Source of the DNA: JBDREA01 sp043820265
GTDB taxonomy: Archaea > Altiarchaeota > Altiarchaeia > IMC4 > JBDREA01
DNA length: 13,220 bases
NCBI GenBank assembly: GCA_043820265.1
Contig: JBDREA010000058.1
Span: 1-13,220 of the forward strand
Direction of reading: 5' to 3'
The notes beneath the pieces are model-generated. The model was not told where the DNA came from. It searched no databases and worked only from the letters and a program-made list of their open reading frames with translations. The translations under genes were made by a program, and so were the position numbers. Each line of letters opens with the position of its first letter. The stretch's first letter is position 1. This document shows, piece by piece, positions 7,213 through 13,220 of this stretch.

Positions 7213-7353
7213 GTGGCAGAAGAAGGGAAATTGGATTACAGGAAAGCAGAGTTCATCATTATGGGAGTGGTTATCACCACGCTAATCGGAGGAGCTTTTC
7301 TCCTGGGGTTCTCTGCAGGATACAACTGGGCGATAATGCAGGTACTCCCTTAG
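7213..7353 (+). CDS. Small single-span membrane protein, 46 residues
   Basis: A short open frame starts at GTG 7213 behind a GGAGGTG site and ends with TAG at 7351-7353. The product has a charged N-terminus (MAEEGKLDYRKAEF), one hydrophobic helix of about 22 residues (positions 15-37, from IIMGVVITT to GFSAGY) and a short tail ending MQVLP. The glycines spaced in the helix (GG, G, G) could favour helix packing. I do not recognise a family. It follows map by 60 bases and precedes a hairpin, so it may be co-transcribed with map or have its own promoter (TTTTTTAAAG at 7159-7168). The overlapping longer frame 7131-7367 lacks such a site and reads as a basic, non-helical peptide. Confidence 0.65.
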   Translation: MAEEGKLDYRKAEFIIMGVVITTLIGGAFLLGFSAGYNWAIMQVLP

Positions 7354-7362
7354 GGAGGAAAA

Positions 7363-7389
7363 TCTAAAAGGGGCATCTCGCGTTGCCCC
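7363..7389 (-). terminator. Hairpin terminator between convergent units
   Basis: GGGGCA (7370-7375) and TGCCCC (7384-7389) form a perfect six-base stem with an eight-base loop. On the minus strand it is followed by TTTTAGATTTT, as in an intrinsic terminator for the HMG-CoA reductase operon ending at 7399. On the plus strand it lies 16 bases past the small membrane protein, so it may serve both sides. Archaeal termination relies mainly on T-runs, so the stem's contribution is uncertain. Confidence 0.5.
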
Positions 7390-7398
7390 ATGAACACT

Positions 7399-8529
7399 TT
7401 ATTGTTTATCAATTATTCTGACGAGGTTATCTCCTACATCGCTTGTCTTAGCGGAACCTCCCAAGTCTCTTGTGAGGTTTTCTCCTTTTTTCAAATAGGC
7501 TTCAATAGATGAGACAACGTCTTTTGCCGCTTCGGCTTGTCCGAGTTCATCCAACATCATCGCTCCCGCCCAGATGGTAGCAACCGGATTGGCGGTGTTC
7601 ATGCCCTTGTATTTTGGAGCCGAGCCATGGATGGGTTCAAACATGCTAACTCCTTTTGGATTGATGTTTCCGCCGGGTGCAAGGCCTAGCCCTCCCTGAA
7701 GCATCGCACCTAGGTCGGAGATGATGTCTCCGAACATGTTGGGTGTGGCAACGACCTGATACCATTCAGGTCTTCTGACGAACCACATCGTTATTGCGTC
7801 TACGAAGTTGAACTCGTGCTCAATCTTGGGGTATTTCGCGCTGACTTCCTCGACGACTTCCCTCCACATGCCGTATGAGTTTGTCAACACATTCGCCTTA
7901 TCGACTGCCGTCAACTTGGTTTTTCCGTGATTTTTCGCATAATCAAATGCATATTCCAAAAGGCGCTTGCACCCCTCCCGGCTGTTTACCCCTATCTGGT
8001 ATGCGAGCTCGTCTCCGTCAAATTCTATGTCTAGGTCGAATTTGAGGTTGTAGAGGCTTCTTTTAAGTTCAAGAGCATGCTTGGCTTGGCCTTTTTTCAT
8101 TCTGCCACCAAGTCCCACGTAAAAATCTTCAGTGTTTTCCCGCACAACCACGAAATCAATGTCGGCAGGGCCTTTGCCTTTTAGGGGCGTATCCACTCCT
8201 TCAAGAAGCTTGATTGGGCGAAGGTTTACGTATTGGTCAAAATAGAATCTGGTGGCAAGGATTATGCCCCCCTCTAGTATCCCTGGTGTGAGTCTGTCGT
8301 CTCCAATAGCACCAAGGTAGATGGCATCCTTTTTTCCCATCTCCTTTAACGCTTCCTCAGGCACAAGCTCTTTTGTGGCGAGATAGTGGTCTGCTCCAAA
8401 GGGATAGTCTGTCCACTTTATCTTGAAACCGAACTTGTCCGATGCTGCATCAAGTACTTTTTTTCCTTCGGTGATTATTTCCGGCCCAATCCCGTCTCCG
8501 CCGATAACAGCTATTTCATATGAAGTCAT
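7399..8529 (-). CDS. Isocitrate/isopropylmalate dehydrogenase family protein, tartrate-dehydrogenase-like
   Basis: This is a beta-decarboxylating hydroxyacid dehydrogenase. Numbering from the alternative GTG at 8535 (378 residues): GGDGIGPE at 12-19, substrate arginines R96, R106 and R132 (ATRFYFDQYVNLRP, VVRENTEDFY), Y139, K213 (AVDKANVL), metal aspartates D246, D270 and D274 (MFGDIISDLG), and the cofactor loop HGSAPKYKG (303-311). NPVATIWAGAMMLDELG (316-332) closely resembles tartrate/D-malate dehydrogenases, but K308-Y309 match the NADP signature of isocitrate dehydrogenase rather than the Asp-Ile/Leu of NAD enzymes. Substrate could be isopropylmalate, homoisocitrate, tartrate/malate or a relative. 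AAGGTG lies eight bases before ATG 8529, which I prefer; GTG 8535 overlaps the comB stop (TAGTG). It ends the HMG-CoA reductase operon. Confidence 0.85.
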   Translation of the reverse strand: MTSYEIAVIGGDGIGPEIITEGKKVLDAASDKFGFKIKWTDYPFGADHYLATKELVPEEALKEMGKKDAIYLGAIGDDRLTPGILEGGIILATRFYFDQYVNLRPIKLLEGVDTPLKGKGPADIDFVVVRENTEDFYVGLGGRMKKGQAKHALELKRSLYNLKFDLDIEFDGDELAYQIGVNSREGCKRLLEYAFDYAKNHGKTKLTAVDKANVLTNSYGMWREVVEEVSAKYPKIEHEFNFVDAITMWFVRRPEWYQVVATPNMFGDIISDLGAMLQGGLGLAPGGNINPKGVSMFEPIHGSAPKYKGMNTANPVATIWAGAMMLDELGQAEAAKDVVSSIEAYLKKGENLTRDLGGSAKTSDVGDNLVRIIDKQ

Positions 8530-8534
8530 ATCCA

Positions 8535-9209
8535 CTACACCTTGATTACTTTCCCGAATTTTAAATCAGAATAAACCTTAGGTACTAAATGGTATTTATT
8601 TAACTGAAGGGAAAAATCAAGGTCTTCTTGTTGCCCCCTGGCCCTTAGGCGATCTGCAAATCGGCTTTCCCCGATTTCCTTTTTTTTTGATTTAAAATCT
8701 ACCTTTTCTTCTTTGAGTATCCTTTTAATGTATAATGCACAGTTCTCGTCTTCAGTGGACTTGACCATCCCTTCCATTCCGGAAGCGACTAAAGAGACTA
8801 TCTTTGGTGATTGCTGTTTTAACTTTTTGATTACTGCTCCTGCATTCAAAAAACAACCCACCCAAACTTCATCGGCGGATTCAAATGCCACAGAAATTGC
8901 TTTTGTCCCTGAAGAAGTCGAAAAAACACATCGTCTCCCTGAAAAATTTCTGTTAGATACCTCGGCTGGACTGTTGCCGAGATCGAATCCTTCGGGCGGA
9001 AATCCTCCTCGCTCCCCCATTAGTAGAAGATCGGGGTTTTGTTCTTTGAGGATCCGTGCTTCCTCGATTGTTTCAACTGGATAGACTTCTTCCATGCCCC
9101 GCTCAAACAGGGTAACCAAAGTGCTAGAAGCACGAAAAACATCTAGGACAACAGCAACGCCTTGGGCTTGCCGAGCACCTTCAAGAAGACTTTTTATCAG
9201 AACATCCAT
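8535..9209 (-). CDS. comB: 2-phosphosulfolactate phosphatase family protein (ComB-like)
   Basis: ComB hydrolyses 2-phosphosulfolactate to sulfolactate, the second step of coenzyme M synthesis from phosphoenolpyruvate and sulfite. The 224-residue length and motifs fit: VVLDVFRASST (20-30), MGERGGFPPEGFDLGNSPAE (64-83), STSSGT (97-102), VASGMEG (141-147) and EDENCALYI (153-161). The acidic residues in these motifs (D23, E66, D154, E155) are likely the magnesium site. The ATG at 9209 overlaps the HMG-CoA reductase stop as TAATG, and its own stop overlaps the downstream dehydrogenase region, so the three genes are translationally coupled. ComB homologues occur outside methanogens, where the substrate is less certain; no comA, comC or comDE is in the window. 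Family call is firm, pathway is inferred. Confidence 0.88.
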   Translation of the reverse strand: MDVLIKSLLEGARQAQGVAVVLDVFRASSTLVTLFERGMEEVYPVETIEEARILKEQNPDLLLMGERGGFPPEGFDLGNSPAEVSNRNFSGRRCVFSTSSGTKAISVAFESADEVWVGCFLNAGAVIKKLKQQSPKIVSLVASGMEGMVKSTEDENCALYIKRILKEEKVDFKSKKKEIGESRFADRLRARGQQEDLDFSLQLNKYHLVPKVYSDLKFGKVIKV

Positions 9210-10465
9210 TATCTGCCGTGTGCTTTATGGGCGCGCGAAAGATGCCTTGCTGCTAGAGCCGCAATCAGAGAAATTTCACCTGCCAAACAAGCGGAAGCGA
9301 CTATTTCGGCAAAGGCCTTTGAGTTATTTTTTCCCCCACCGGCGACACCCAAAAGTTTAAGGCATTCCTGCTGGGTCTCCACCCTCGTTCCCCCCCCGAT
9401 TGTGCCGACTTGAATCGCCGGCAAGGTTACCGCAACATGCAGGTCTTCTGCCATTTTTTCGCAGGTCGTAAATCCGTGGCTTCCCTCTACTACGTGGGCT
9501 TCGTCTTGGCCTGTTGCGATAAAAAGTGAGGCAATAACATTTGCTATGTGGGCGTTGAATCCGTAGGCACCCGCCTGGGCGGATCCGATGAGGTTCTTCC
9601 TGTAGGACACCTCCACTATGTCATCAGGTGTTGTCTTTAACATATCCCTTACGATTTCGGCAGGTATTACAGCTTCTGCGATAACAGTCTTCCCCCTACC
9701 CTCGATGAAGTTGAGAGCCGAAGGTTTTTTATCTATACACATGTTTCCTGACAGTGCTATGTAATCAAGAAAGGTGAACTCCTTTTGGAGAACATCCAAT
9801 GCCTGGTCTGTGCCGAACGTCACCATATTCATCCCCATGGCATCGCCGGTGTTGTAGAAAAAGCGCAAAAACAGGCTTCGCCCCACGACGTAGGGGGTTA
9901 TCTTTAGGAGTTTGAGGAAGGGTTCCCCGTGTTCGGCCACAATCTTTATTTTCTCAAAGTTTTCCGCAATATAGTTTATGACCATCTGGGCATGCCGGGC
10001 GCTTGGCACACGAAGTACGGGAGCCCTGGTTATTGCATCGCGAAGGATCGTAGTAGTTACGCCACCTGATTTCGTGAGAGTCGAACACCCCCTGTTTACC
10101 GAAGCCACGAGAGCACCCTCCGTTGTCGCAAGGGGGATGTAGTATTTTCCGCGGGCGAATTCCCCGTTTACGGAAAGAGGTCCAGCAACACCTAAGGGCA
10201 TCTGGATTGCGCCAATCATGTTTTCGATGTTTGTATTCATCGCCTTGTTTGCATCGATGGAATACTTGCTTATATGAGACAGTTCGGCGCCCGAGATCTT
10301 TTCCATTGCCTTGCGCCTTAACTCCGTTGCCCTGTGGCTTTCTGCGTCCGTGTGATCTTCTACCTGATGAAGTTTTACGGTGCCATCCAATATTCCCTTG
10401 ATTAGTTCGTCTTCGTCCATTTCTTCGTAATTATGGATGTTTTTCCTACTTATAGTTGAGGGCAT
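9209..10465 (-). CDS. hmgA: Hydroxymethylglutaryl-CoA reductase (NADPH), class I
   Basis: This enzyme reduces HMG-CoA to mevalonate, the committed step towards archaeal isoprenoid lipids. In the 418-residue frame the signatures are ENMIGAIQMPLGVAGPL (81-97), ATTEGALVASVNRG (113-126) with catalytic E116, DAMGMNM (208-214) for cofactor binding, CIDKKPSALN (243-252) with K246, GQDEAH (319-324) with D321, and a C-terminal ARHLSRAHKAH with H413 as the likely catalytic histidine. All are intact. The start is uncertain. ATG 10465 lies inside the terminal inverted repeat of the palindromic element, and residues 1-15 do not look like archaeal homologues. ATG 10420 (MDEDELIKGILDG) aligns better with known archaeal N-termini and lies about 32 bases after a TATA-like box, giving 403 residues. 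It is first in the operon with comB. Confidence 0.93.
   Translation of the reverse strand: MPSTISRKNIHNYEEMDEDELIKGILDGTVKLHQVEDHTDAESHRATELRRKAMEKISGAELSHISKYSIDANKAMNTNIENMIGAIQMPLGVAGPLSVNGEFARGKYYIPLATTEGALVASVNRGCSTLTKSGGVTTTILRDAITRAPVLRVPSARHAQMVINYIAENFEKIKIVAEHGEPFLKLLKITPYVVGRSLFLRFFYNTGDAMGMNMVTFGTDQALDVLQKEFTFLDYIALSGNMCIDKKPSALNFIEGRGKTVIAEAVIPAEIVRDMLKTTPDDIVEVSYRKNLIGSAQAGAYGFNAHIANVIASLFIATGQDEAHVVEGSHGFTTCEKMAEDLHVAVTLPAIQVGTIGGGTRVETQQECLKLLGVAGGGKNNSKAFAEIVASACLAGEISLIAALAARHLSRAHKAHGR
10448..10457 (-). promoter_or_regulatory. TATA-like box in the left end of the palindromic element, facing hmgA
   Basis: The minus strand reads AACTATAAGT. It lies about 32 bases before the alternative hmgA start at 10420. 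If used, transcription begins within hmgA's longer frame and the ATG at 10465 is not translated. Confidence 0.4.
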
Positions 10466-10607
10466 AACTTCTTGACTATTTTTACGCCAATTATGCCCTC
10501 AAATACACTAAAAACAGCTTCGCTGTTTTTGTGTATAAGTAGCCAAAGGCTACTTAATATATTTGAGGACATTTAAGTATGTCTAATAGGTTGTGTCCTC
10601 AACTATA
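10451..10607. repeat. 157-base palindromic element with terminal inverted repeats (MITE-like)
   Basis: The outer ends, 10451-10467 and 10591-10607, are inverted repeats matching at 15 of 17 positions, including a perfect TATAGTTGAGG/CCTCAACTATA. Inside are four hairpins: 10456-10467 with 10491-10502 (12 perfect pairs, 23-base loop), 10503-10508/10510-10518 with 10522-10536 (15 pairs, one bulged T, TTC loop), 10537-10544 with 10548-10555 (8 pairs, AAA loop) and 10563-10571 with 10594-10602 (9 pairs, 22-base loop). The motif CCTCAA thus occurs four times in alternating orientation. TATA at both outer edges could be a TA-type target duplication. It encodes no protein. A miniature transposon remnant or a multi-site divergent regulatory region are the two best readings. 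Confidence 0.7.
10503..10536. repeat. Central hairpin of the palindromic element
   Basis: AAAAACAGC (10510-10518) pairs perfectly with GCTGTTTTT (10522-10530) around a TTC loop, and ATACAC (10503-10508) pairs with GTGTAT (10531-10536) with one bulged T. On the plus strand the stem ends in five T, so it could also stop transcription read towards larE. Confidence 0.7.
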
Positions 10608-10610
10608 AAA
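10602..10610 (+). promoter_or_regulatory. TATA-like box in the right end of the palindromic element, facing larE
   Basis: ACTATAAAA lies at the right edge of the element and reads towards larE. It would give a larE leader of about 40 bases. It mirrors the box at the left end. Confidence 0.4.
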
Positions 10611-10643
10611 CTGAAAGTTGAAAGGTTATTTCATAAACCAACC

Positions 10644-10653
10644 AAAAATATGA
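10644..10653 (+). promoter_or_regulatory. TATA-like box close to larE
   Basis: AAAAATATGA is centred about 25 bases before the larE ATG at 10674, the spacing seen for leaderless genes in this window. No Shine-Dalgarno is visible before that ATG. Confidence 0.45.
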
Positions 10654-10673
10654 ATTGACGAAAGAAAACTAAG

Positions 10674-11483
10674 ATGGGACCGAACATTGATGTGAAATTT
10701 GAAAAATTAAAGGAACTCATCGAAAAGCAGCATAGCGTGATCGTAGCTTTTTCCGGGGGAGTTGACTCTTCGTTTCTGGCGAAGGTTGCATACGAGGTTT
10801 TGGGAAACAACGCGCTTGCCATCACAGTCGCATCCCAGACAATCGCGGGCTCAGAGGTCGAAGCCGCAAGAGAGGTTGCACGATCCATCGGCGTCCGCCA
10901 TCGAGTACTTGAATACGACGAACTTTGGGATTCAAATATCGTAAAAAATCCCACTAACAGATGCTATTTCTGTAAAAAGAATCTCCTGGGTTTCCTAGAA
11001 AAGATAAAGTTGGAGGAAGGATTTGACCGGGTCATCGAGGGGACGTGCGCGGAGGAATTGGGAGAACACAGGCCCGGCTATGATGCTGTACGTGAATCCA
11101 ATACAATCTCCCCATTAGTTGAGCTAGAATTCAAAAAAGAAGAAATCATAGAGCTTGCAAAAAAACTTGGTCTGCCAAACTGGGACAAACCGTCAAAGGC
11201 GTGCCTGTCCTCAAGAATCCCGTACGGCGAAGAGATTAACGCGGAGAAACTCGGGAGAATCGAAGCGGCCGAGGACTATTTGGGGGAGCTTGGAATCAGG
11301 CAGTTCAGAGTAAGATCGCATGAGAGCATAGCCAGAATCGAGGTCGAAGAAGAAGACTTCCCGGTGATCCTAAAAAACAAAAAGGACATCGCAAAAAAGC
11401 TTCGCGAGCTGGGATTCAATTACGTAACGCTTGACCTCCAAGGATTTCGCAGCGGAAGCATGAATGAGAAGAGAGGGATATGA
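10674..11483 (+). CDS. larE: LarE-like ATP-dependent sulfur transferase
   Basis: LarE adenylates a carboxyl group of a pyridinium dicarboxylate and inserts sulfur, as in the nickel-pincer cofactor of lactate racemase. The 269-residue length fits. The PP-loop SGGVDSSFL is at 27-35. NRCYFCKKN gives C97 and C100, and PSKACLSSRIPYG (173-185) gives C177, the position of the sacrificial cysteine (C176) in Lactobacillus LarE. Three cysteines in this arrangement suggest the iron-sulfur cluster type, in which the cluster carries the sulfur and the enzyme is catalytic; this is inferred. EHRPGYDAV (131-139) matches the family's RPG motif. Neither larA, larB nor larC is in the window, so the target cofactor is open. 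Its stop overlaps the next start (ATGA). Confidence 0.85.
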   Translation: MGPNIDVKFEKLKELIEKQHSVIVAFSGGVDSSFLAKVAYEVLGNNALAITVASQTIAGSEVEAAREVARSIGVRHRVLEYDELWDSNIVKNPTNRCYFCKKNLLGFLEKIKLEEGFDRVIEGTCAEELGEHRPGYDAVRESNTISPLVELEFKKEEIIELAKKLGLPNWDKPSKACLSSRIPYGEEINAEKLGRIEAAEDYLGELGIRQFRVRSHESIARIEVEEEDFPVILKNKKDIAKKLRELGFNYVTLDLQGFRSGSMNEKRGI

Positions 11484-11899
11484 TGGAGCCAATCATAGTA
11501 ATATTGTTGTTCCTTTTTTTCCTCGCATCTCTGATCGTTCTGGGATCAGTTCCAATTATGGTAAGACGGATAGCCCTCGCAAGACGCGCAGACGAATTCG
11601 AGTGCATCTGCTGCGGGAACTGTTGCAGGTTCCGCACAATCGACTTGACGAAAGAAGACATCAAACGAATCGAATCTGCAGGGCACAAAGGCTTCCATGA
11701 AAAATTTGGCAAAGGAGAAAGACTAAAAAGAAACAAAGGACGATGCGTCTTCGTCGTAGACGACAAATGCAGCATACACGAAATCAAACCCGAAATATGC
11801 AAAAAATTCCCCTTCTTCAAACTCTACAAACACATACCCTACATCCACGACTGGAACAGCTGCCCAGGAGTGGAAGAACTAAAGAAGAAAACCAAGTAA
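11480..11899 (+). CDS. YkgJ-family cysteine-cluster protein with N-terminal membrane anchor
   Basis: The 139-residue product has one hydrophobic helix (about 4-27), a basic stretch (RRIALARR) and a soluble domain. That domain carries the YkgJ/UPF0153 signature: FECICCGNCCRF gives C42, C44, C45, C48 and C49, followed by RCVFVVDDKCSIHEIKPEICKKFPF (C89, C97, C107) and C128 in NSCPG. The family is described as zinc- or iron-chelating. The charge pattern suggests the cysteine domain is cytoplasmic. The start ATG 11480 overlaps the larE stop, or ATG 11483 is used; GAGAGGG just upstream is a plausible ribosome site for either. The coupling suggests a joint role with LarE, for example in metal or cluster supply; that part is inference. 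Confidence 0.82.
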   Translation: MMEPIIVILLFLFFLASLIVLGSVPIMVRRIALARRADEFECICCGNCCRFRTIDLTKEDIKRIESAGHKGFHEKFGKGERLKRNKGRCVFVVDDKCSIHEIKPEICKKFPFFKLYKHIPYIHDWNSCPGVEELKKKTK

Positions 11900-12022
11900 T
11901 TGATCCAATGATACTATGGTATTCTTTTCTGGAAAAAACAAATTGAGATACTGTCCGGTAGACGAAGGAATAGACCTTATATTCGAATGTTTTTAGGGGG
12001 TAATAACAATTGTAGAAAGCAC

Positions 12023-13220
12023 TCAATATTTTAGAAGTAATCGGTCTACCTTGAAGAAGTAGACAGCCAAGAAAGCAATGAGTAGTAAGCCAATCGACTT
12101 TATTTGGAGTGGATTATCCGTTTTTTCAAGCAAGGATATGTCTTCCTCAATGAGATGTTGATCAGAAGTACAAATATAAGGTGGTTGCATGTTGTTAAAT
12201 CGATAAGCAATCAGGGTGATAACTTCATTAGACACCCATTCATCTTTCATGCATATTTCGTCAAAATTTGCATCGAAATAACTTTTTAACCCTTTTTTCA
12301 TTGCGCTGCAAGATTGTTTTTCTTTGAAATACAATACTGTGTGATGTCTTGCTCGGAAGGTTGGATAACTTAAATCGGGTAGATAAACTTCACAGTAGGA
12401 TGGATGCCGCGTGGAATTCATTATAATTCTTGGTATACTGAAGAAACCAGTCATCGGTCCAAGCAGTATTATATCGTATTTATTTTTCTCAATATTTATT
12501 TTCACCCTCTGTTCATCTTGCGTCAAGGGAGTGTAGGTATCAATAAGCGAAACAGGTGAGTCATCGACTATGGATCCCCCTAGTAATTCTTTGAGACGAG
12601 GTGCATAATCGACGCTGTGGTGAGTGACCGCGCCGCTCCCGTAATCTAGTATATCCAGGTGATCGATATCGATTTGAGGGGCATACAATTTAAAAAAGTT
12701 ATTTATACTTCTAGCATTCCCTTCAACAAGGAAATCGCCATCAAATGAAGGTATTAACTGCAATTCACTATAGATGACCCCAGTTAGATAATTAATTTCG
12801 CTGGTTTTTTCATCTAGAAAATGAGGTTCGCGGTAGAAGCCGGGGTATATTAAGAATAAACATATGAAGGAACATATAAAAATTCTTCCGGGTTTTTTAG
12901 TACTCACAAATTCAATCCATGTTACCCAACTTAGTAGTATGAAGGGCAGTGATGAGATTACGAACCGTGAGAAAAATTGTGGAGCATTTGGAAATGAAAG
13001 GAAGGTTATTATAGCTAGACTTATTCCACCGAGAAGGGAAAAATGTGGTTTTTTAGGGAGTATCACCAGGGACATCAATATTACAGCGATGAAGGTTATA
13101 GCCGTGGAGGGAAATTGTTCAAGGTTAATGGGGATTAACAATGGCACCCAACTAAAGAATGTGAGGGGTTGCTCTATAAACGTTCCCCACACCATGTAGA
13201 GGGGTAACAATGGAAATACC
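12023..13220 (-). CDS. Large membrane protein, 5' end beyond the window (unrecognised)
   Basis: The frame is open from the right edge to a TGA at 12023-12025, giving at least 399 codons, so the real start is probably outside the window; TTG at 13210 is unlikely to be the start. The visible part has about five hydrophobic segments in its first 125 residues, then a long hydrophilic, probably extracytoplasmic domain (about 130-365), and a final membrane helix (near 373-391) with a short basic tail. This layout recalls archaeal GT-C type glycosyltransferases or related surface-polymer proteins, but I see no diagnostic motif. LDILDYGSG in the soluble part vaguely resembles a methyltransferase motif and is not convincing. 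It converges on the YkgJ-like gene with about 120 bases between them. Confidence 0.7.
   Translation of the reverse strand, partial: VFPLLPLYMVWGTFIEQPLTFFSWVPLLIPINLEQFPSTAITFIAVILMSLVILPKKPHFSLLGGISLAIITFLSFPNAPQFFSRFVISSLPFILLSWVTWIEFVSTKKPGRIFICSFICLFLIYPGFYREPHFLDEKTSEINYLTGVIYSELQLIPSFDGDFLVEGNARSINNFFKLYAPQIDIDHLDILDYGSGAVTHHSVDYAPRLKELLGGSIVDDSPVSLIDTYTPLTQDEQRVKINIEKNKYDIILLGPMTGFFSIPRIIMNSTRHPSYCEVYLPDLSYPTFRARHHTVLYFKEKQSCSAMKKGLKSYFDANFDEICMKDEWVSNEVITLIAYRFNNMQPPYICTSDQHLIEEDISLLEKTDNPLQIKSIGLLLIAFLAVYFFKVDRLLLKY

Noticed and set aside
7131..7367. 78-codon frame overlapping the end of map and the small membrane protein
   Set aside because: It has no ribosome site and reads as a basic, Arg/His-rich peptide; the GTG frame at 7213 has a strong site and a membrane helix.
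8713..9413. Plus-strand frames opposite comB and the end of hmgA
   Set aside because: Both underlying minus-strand genes have intact family motifs throughout, and these frames encode no recognisable features.
11743..12026. Short frames at the end of the YkgJ-like gene and in the spacer to 12022
   Set aside because: They are shadows of the YkgJ-like frame; the 123-base spacer shows only T-rich stretches and a lone TATATTC, with no supported gene.
12600..12670. LDILDYGSG in the right-edge membrane protein as a SAM-binding motif
   Set aside because: The following motifs of methyltransferases or spermidine synthases are absent and the region is probably extracytoplasmic.

Overview
The window reads as part of an archaeal chromosome. 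Support comes from a type II methionine aminopeptidase of archaeal length, a class I HMG-CoA reductase (isoprenoid lipid pathway), a TrmB-like regulator, a DUF835 protein, an orphan archaeal-type TctA permease (COG1784), a DUF116 protein (COG1852) and a 2-phosphosulfolactate phosphatase (ComB). Promoters look archaeal: several genes that open a transcription unit have an A/T-rich TATA-like box about 25-28 bases before the start codon and no Shine-Dalgarno, which suggests leaderless mRNAs. Some internal genes carry GGAGG-type sites. Gene content looks euryarchaeal in the broad sense, but the sequence alone does not fix the lineage.

Layout. 1-6182 is all minus strand: the start of a secreted protein running off the left edge (1-110), a TrmB-like regulator overlapped by a seven-helix DUF835 protein (187-2142), a TctA-like permease (2178-3386), a secreted NosD-like beta-helix protein with a Thr/Ser linker (3449-4600), an unrecognised soluble protein (4648-5328) and a DUF116 protein (5373-6182). 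A divergent promoter region leads to plus-strand map (6262-7152) and an easily missed 46-residue membrane protein with a strong ribosome site (7213-7353). A hairpin separates these from a minus-strand, tightly coupled operon: HMG-CoA reductase, ComB-like phosphatase, and a beta-decarboxylating dehydrogenase (10465 down to 7399). Then comes a 157-base palindromic element (10451-10607), a plus-strand pair larE plus a YkgJ-like cysteine-cluster protein (10674-11899), and a large membrane protein on the minus strand running off the right edge (12023-13220).

How genes may work together. HMG-CoA reductase makes mevalonate for archaeal lipids. ComB and the dehydrogenase are coupled to it by stop/start overlaps; ComB makes sulfolactate in coenzyme M synthesis, and the dehydrogenase resembles tartrate/D-malate dehydrogenases with an NADP-type signature. 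LarE and the YkgJ-like protein also overlap, suggesting a joint role in sulfur or metal handling. The DUF835 membrane protein and the TrmB-like protein may form a sensor-regulator pair.

The most unusual item is the 157-base element. It has imperfect 17-base terminal inverted repeats, four copies of a CCTCAA-containing motif and four hairpins. Its left end contains the annotated HMG-CoA reductase start codon, and both ends carry outward-facing TATA-like boxes. It may be a miniature non-autonomous transposon or a multi-operator divergent promoter.
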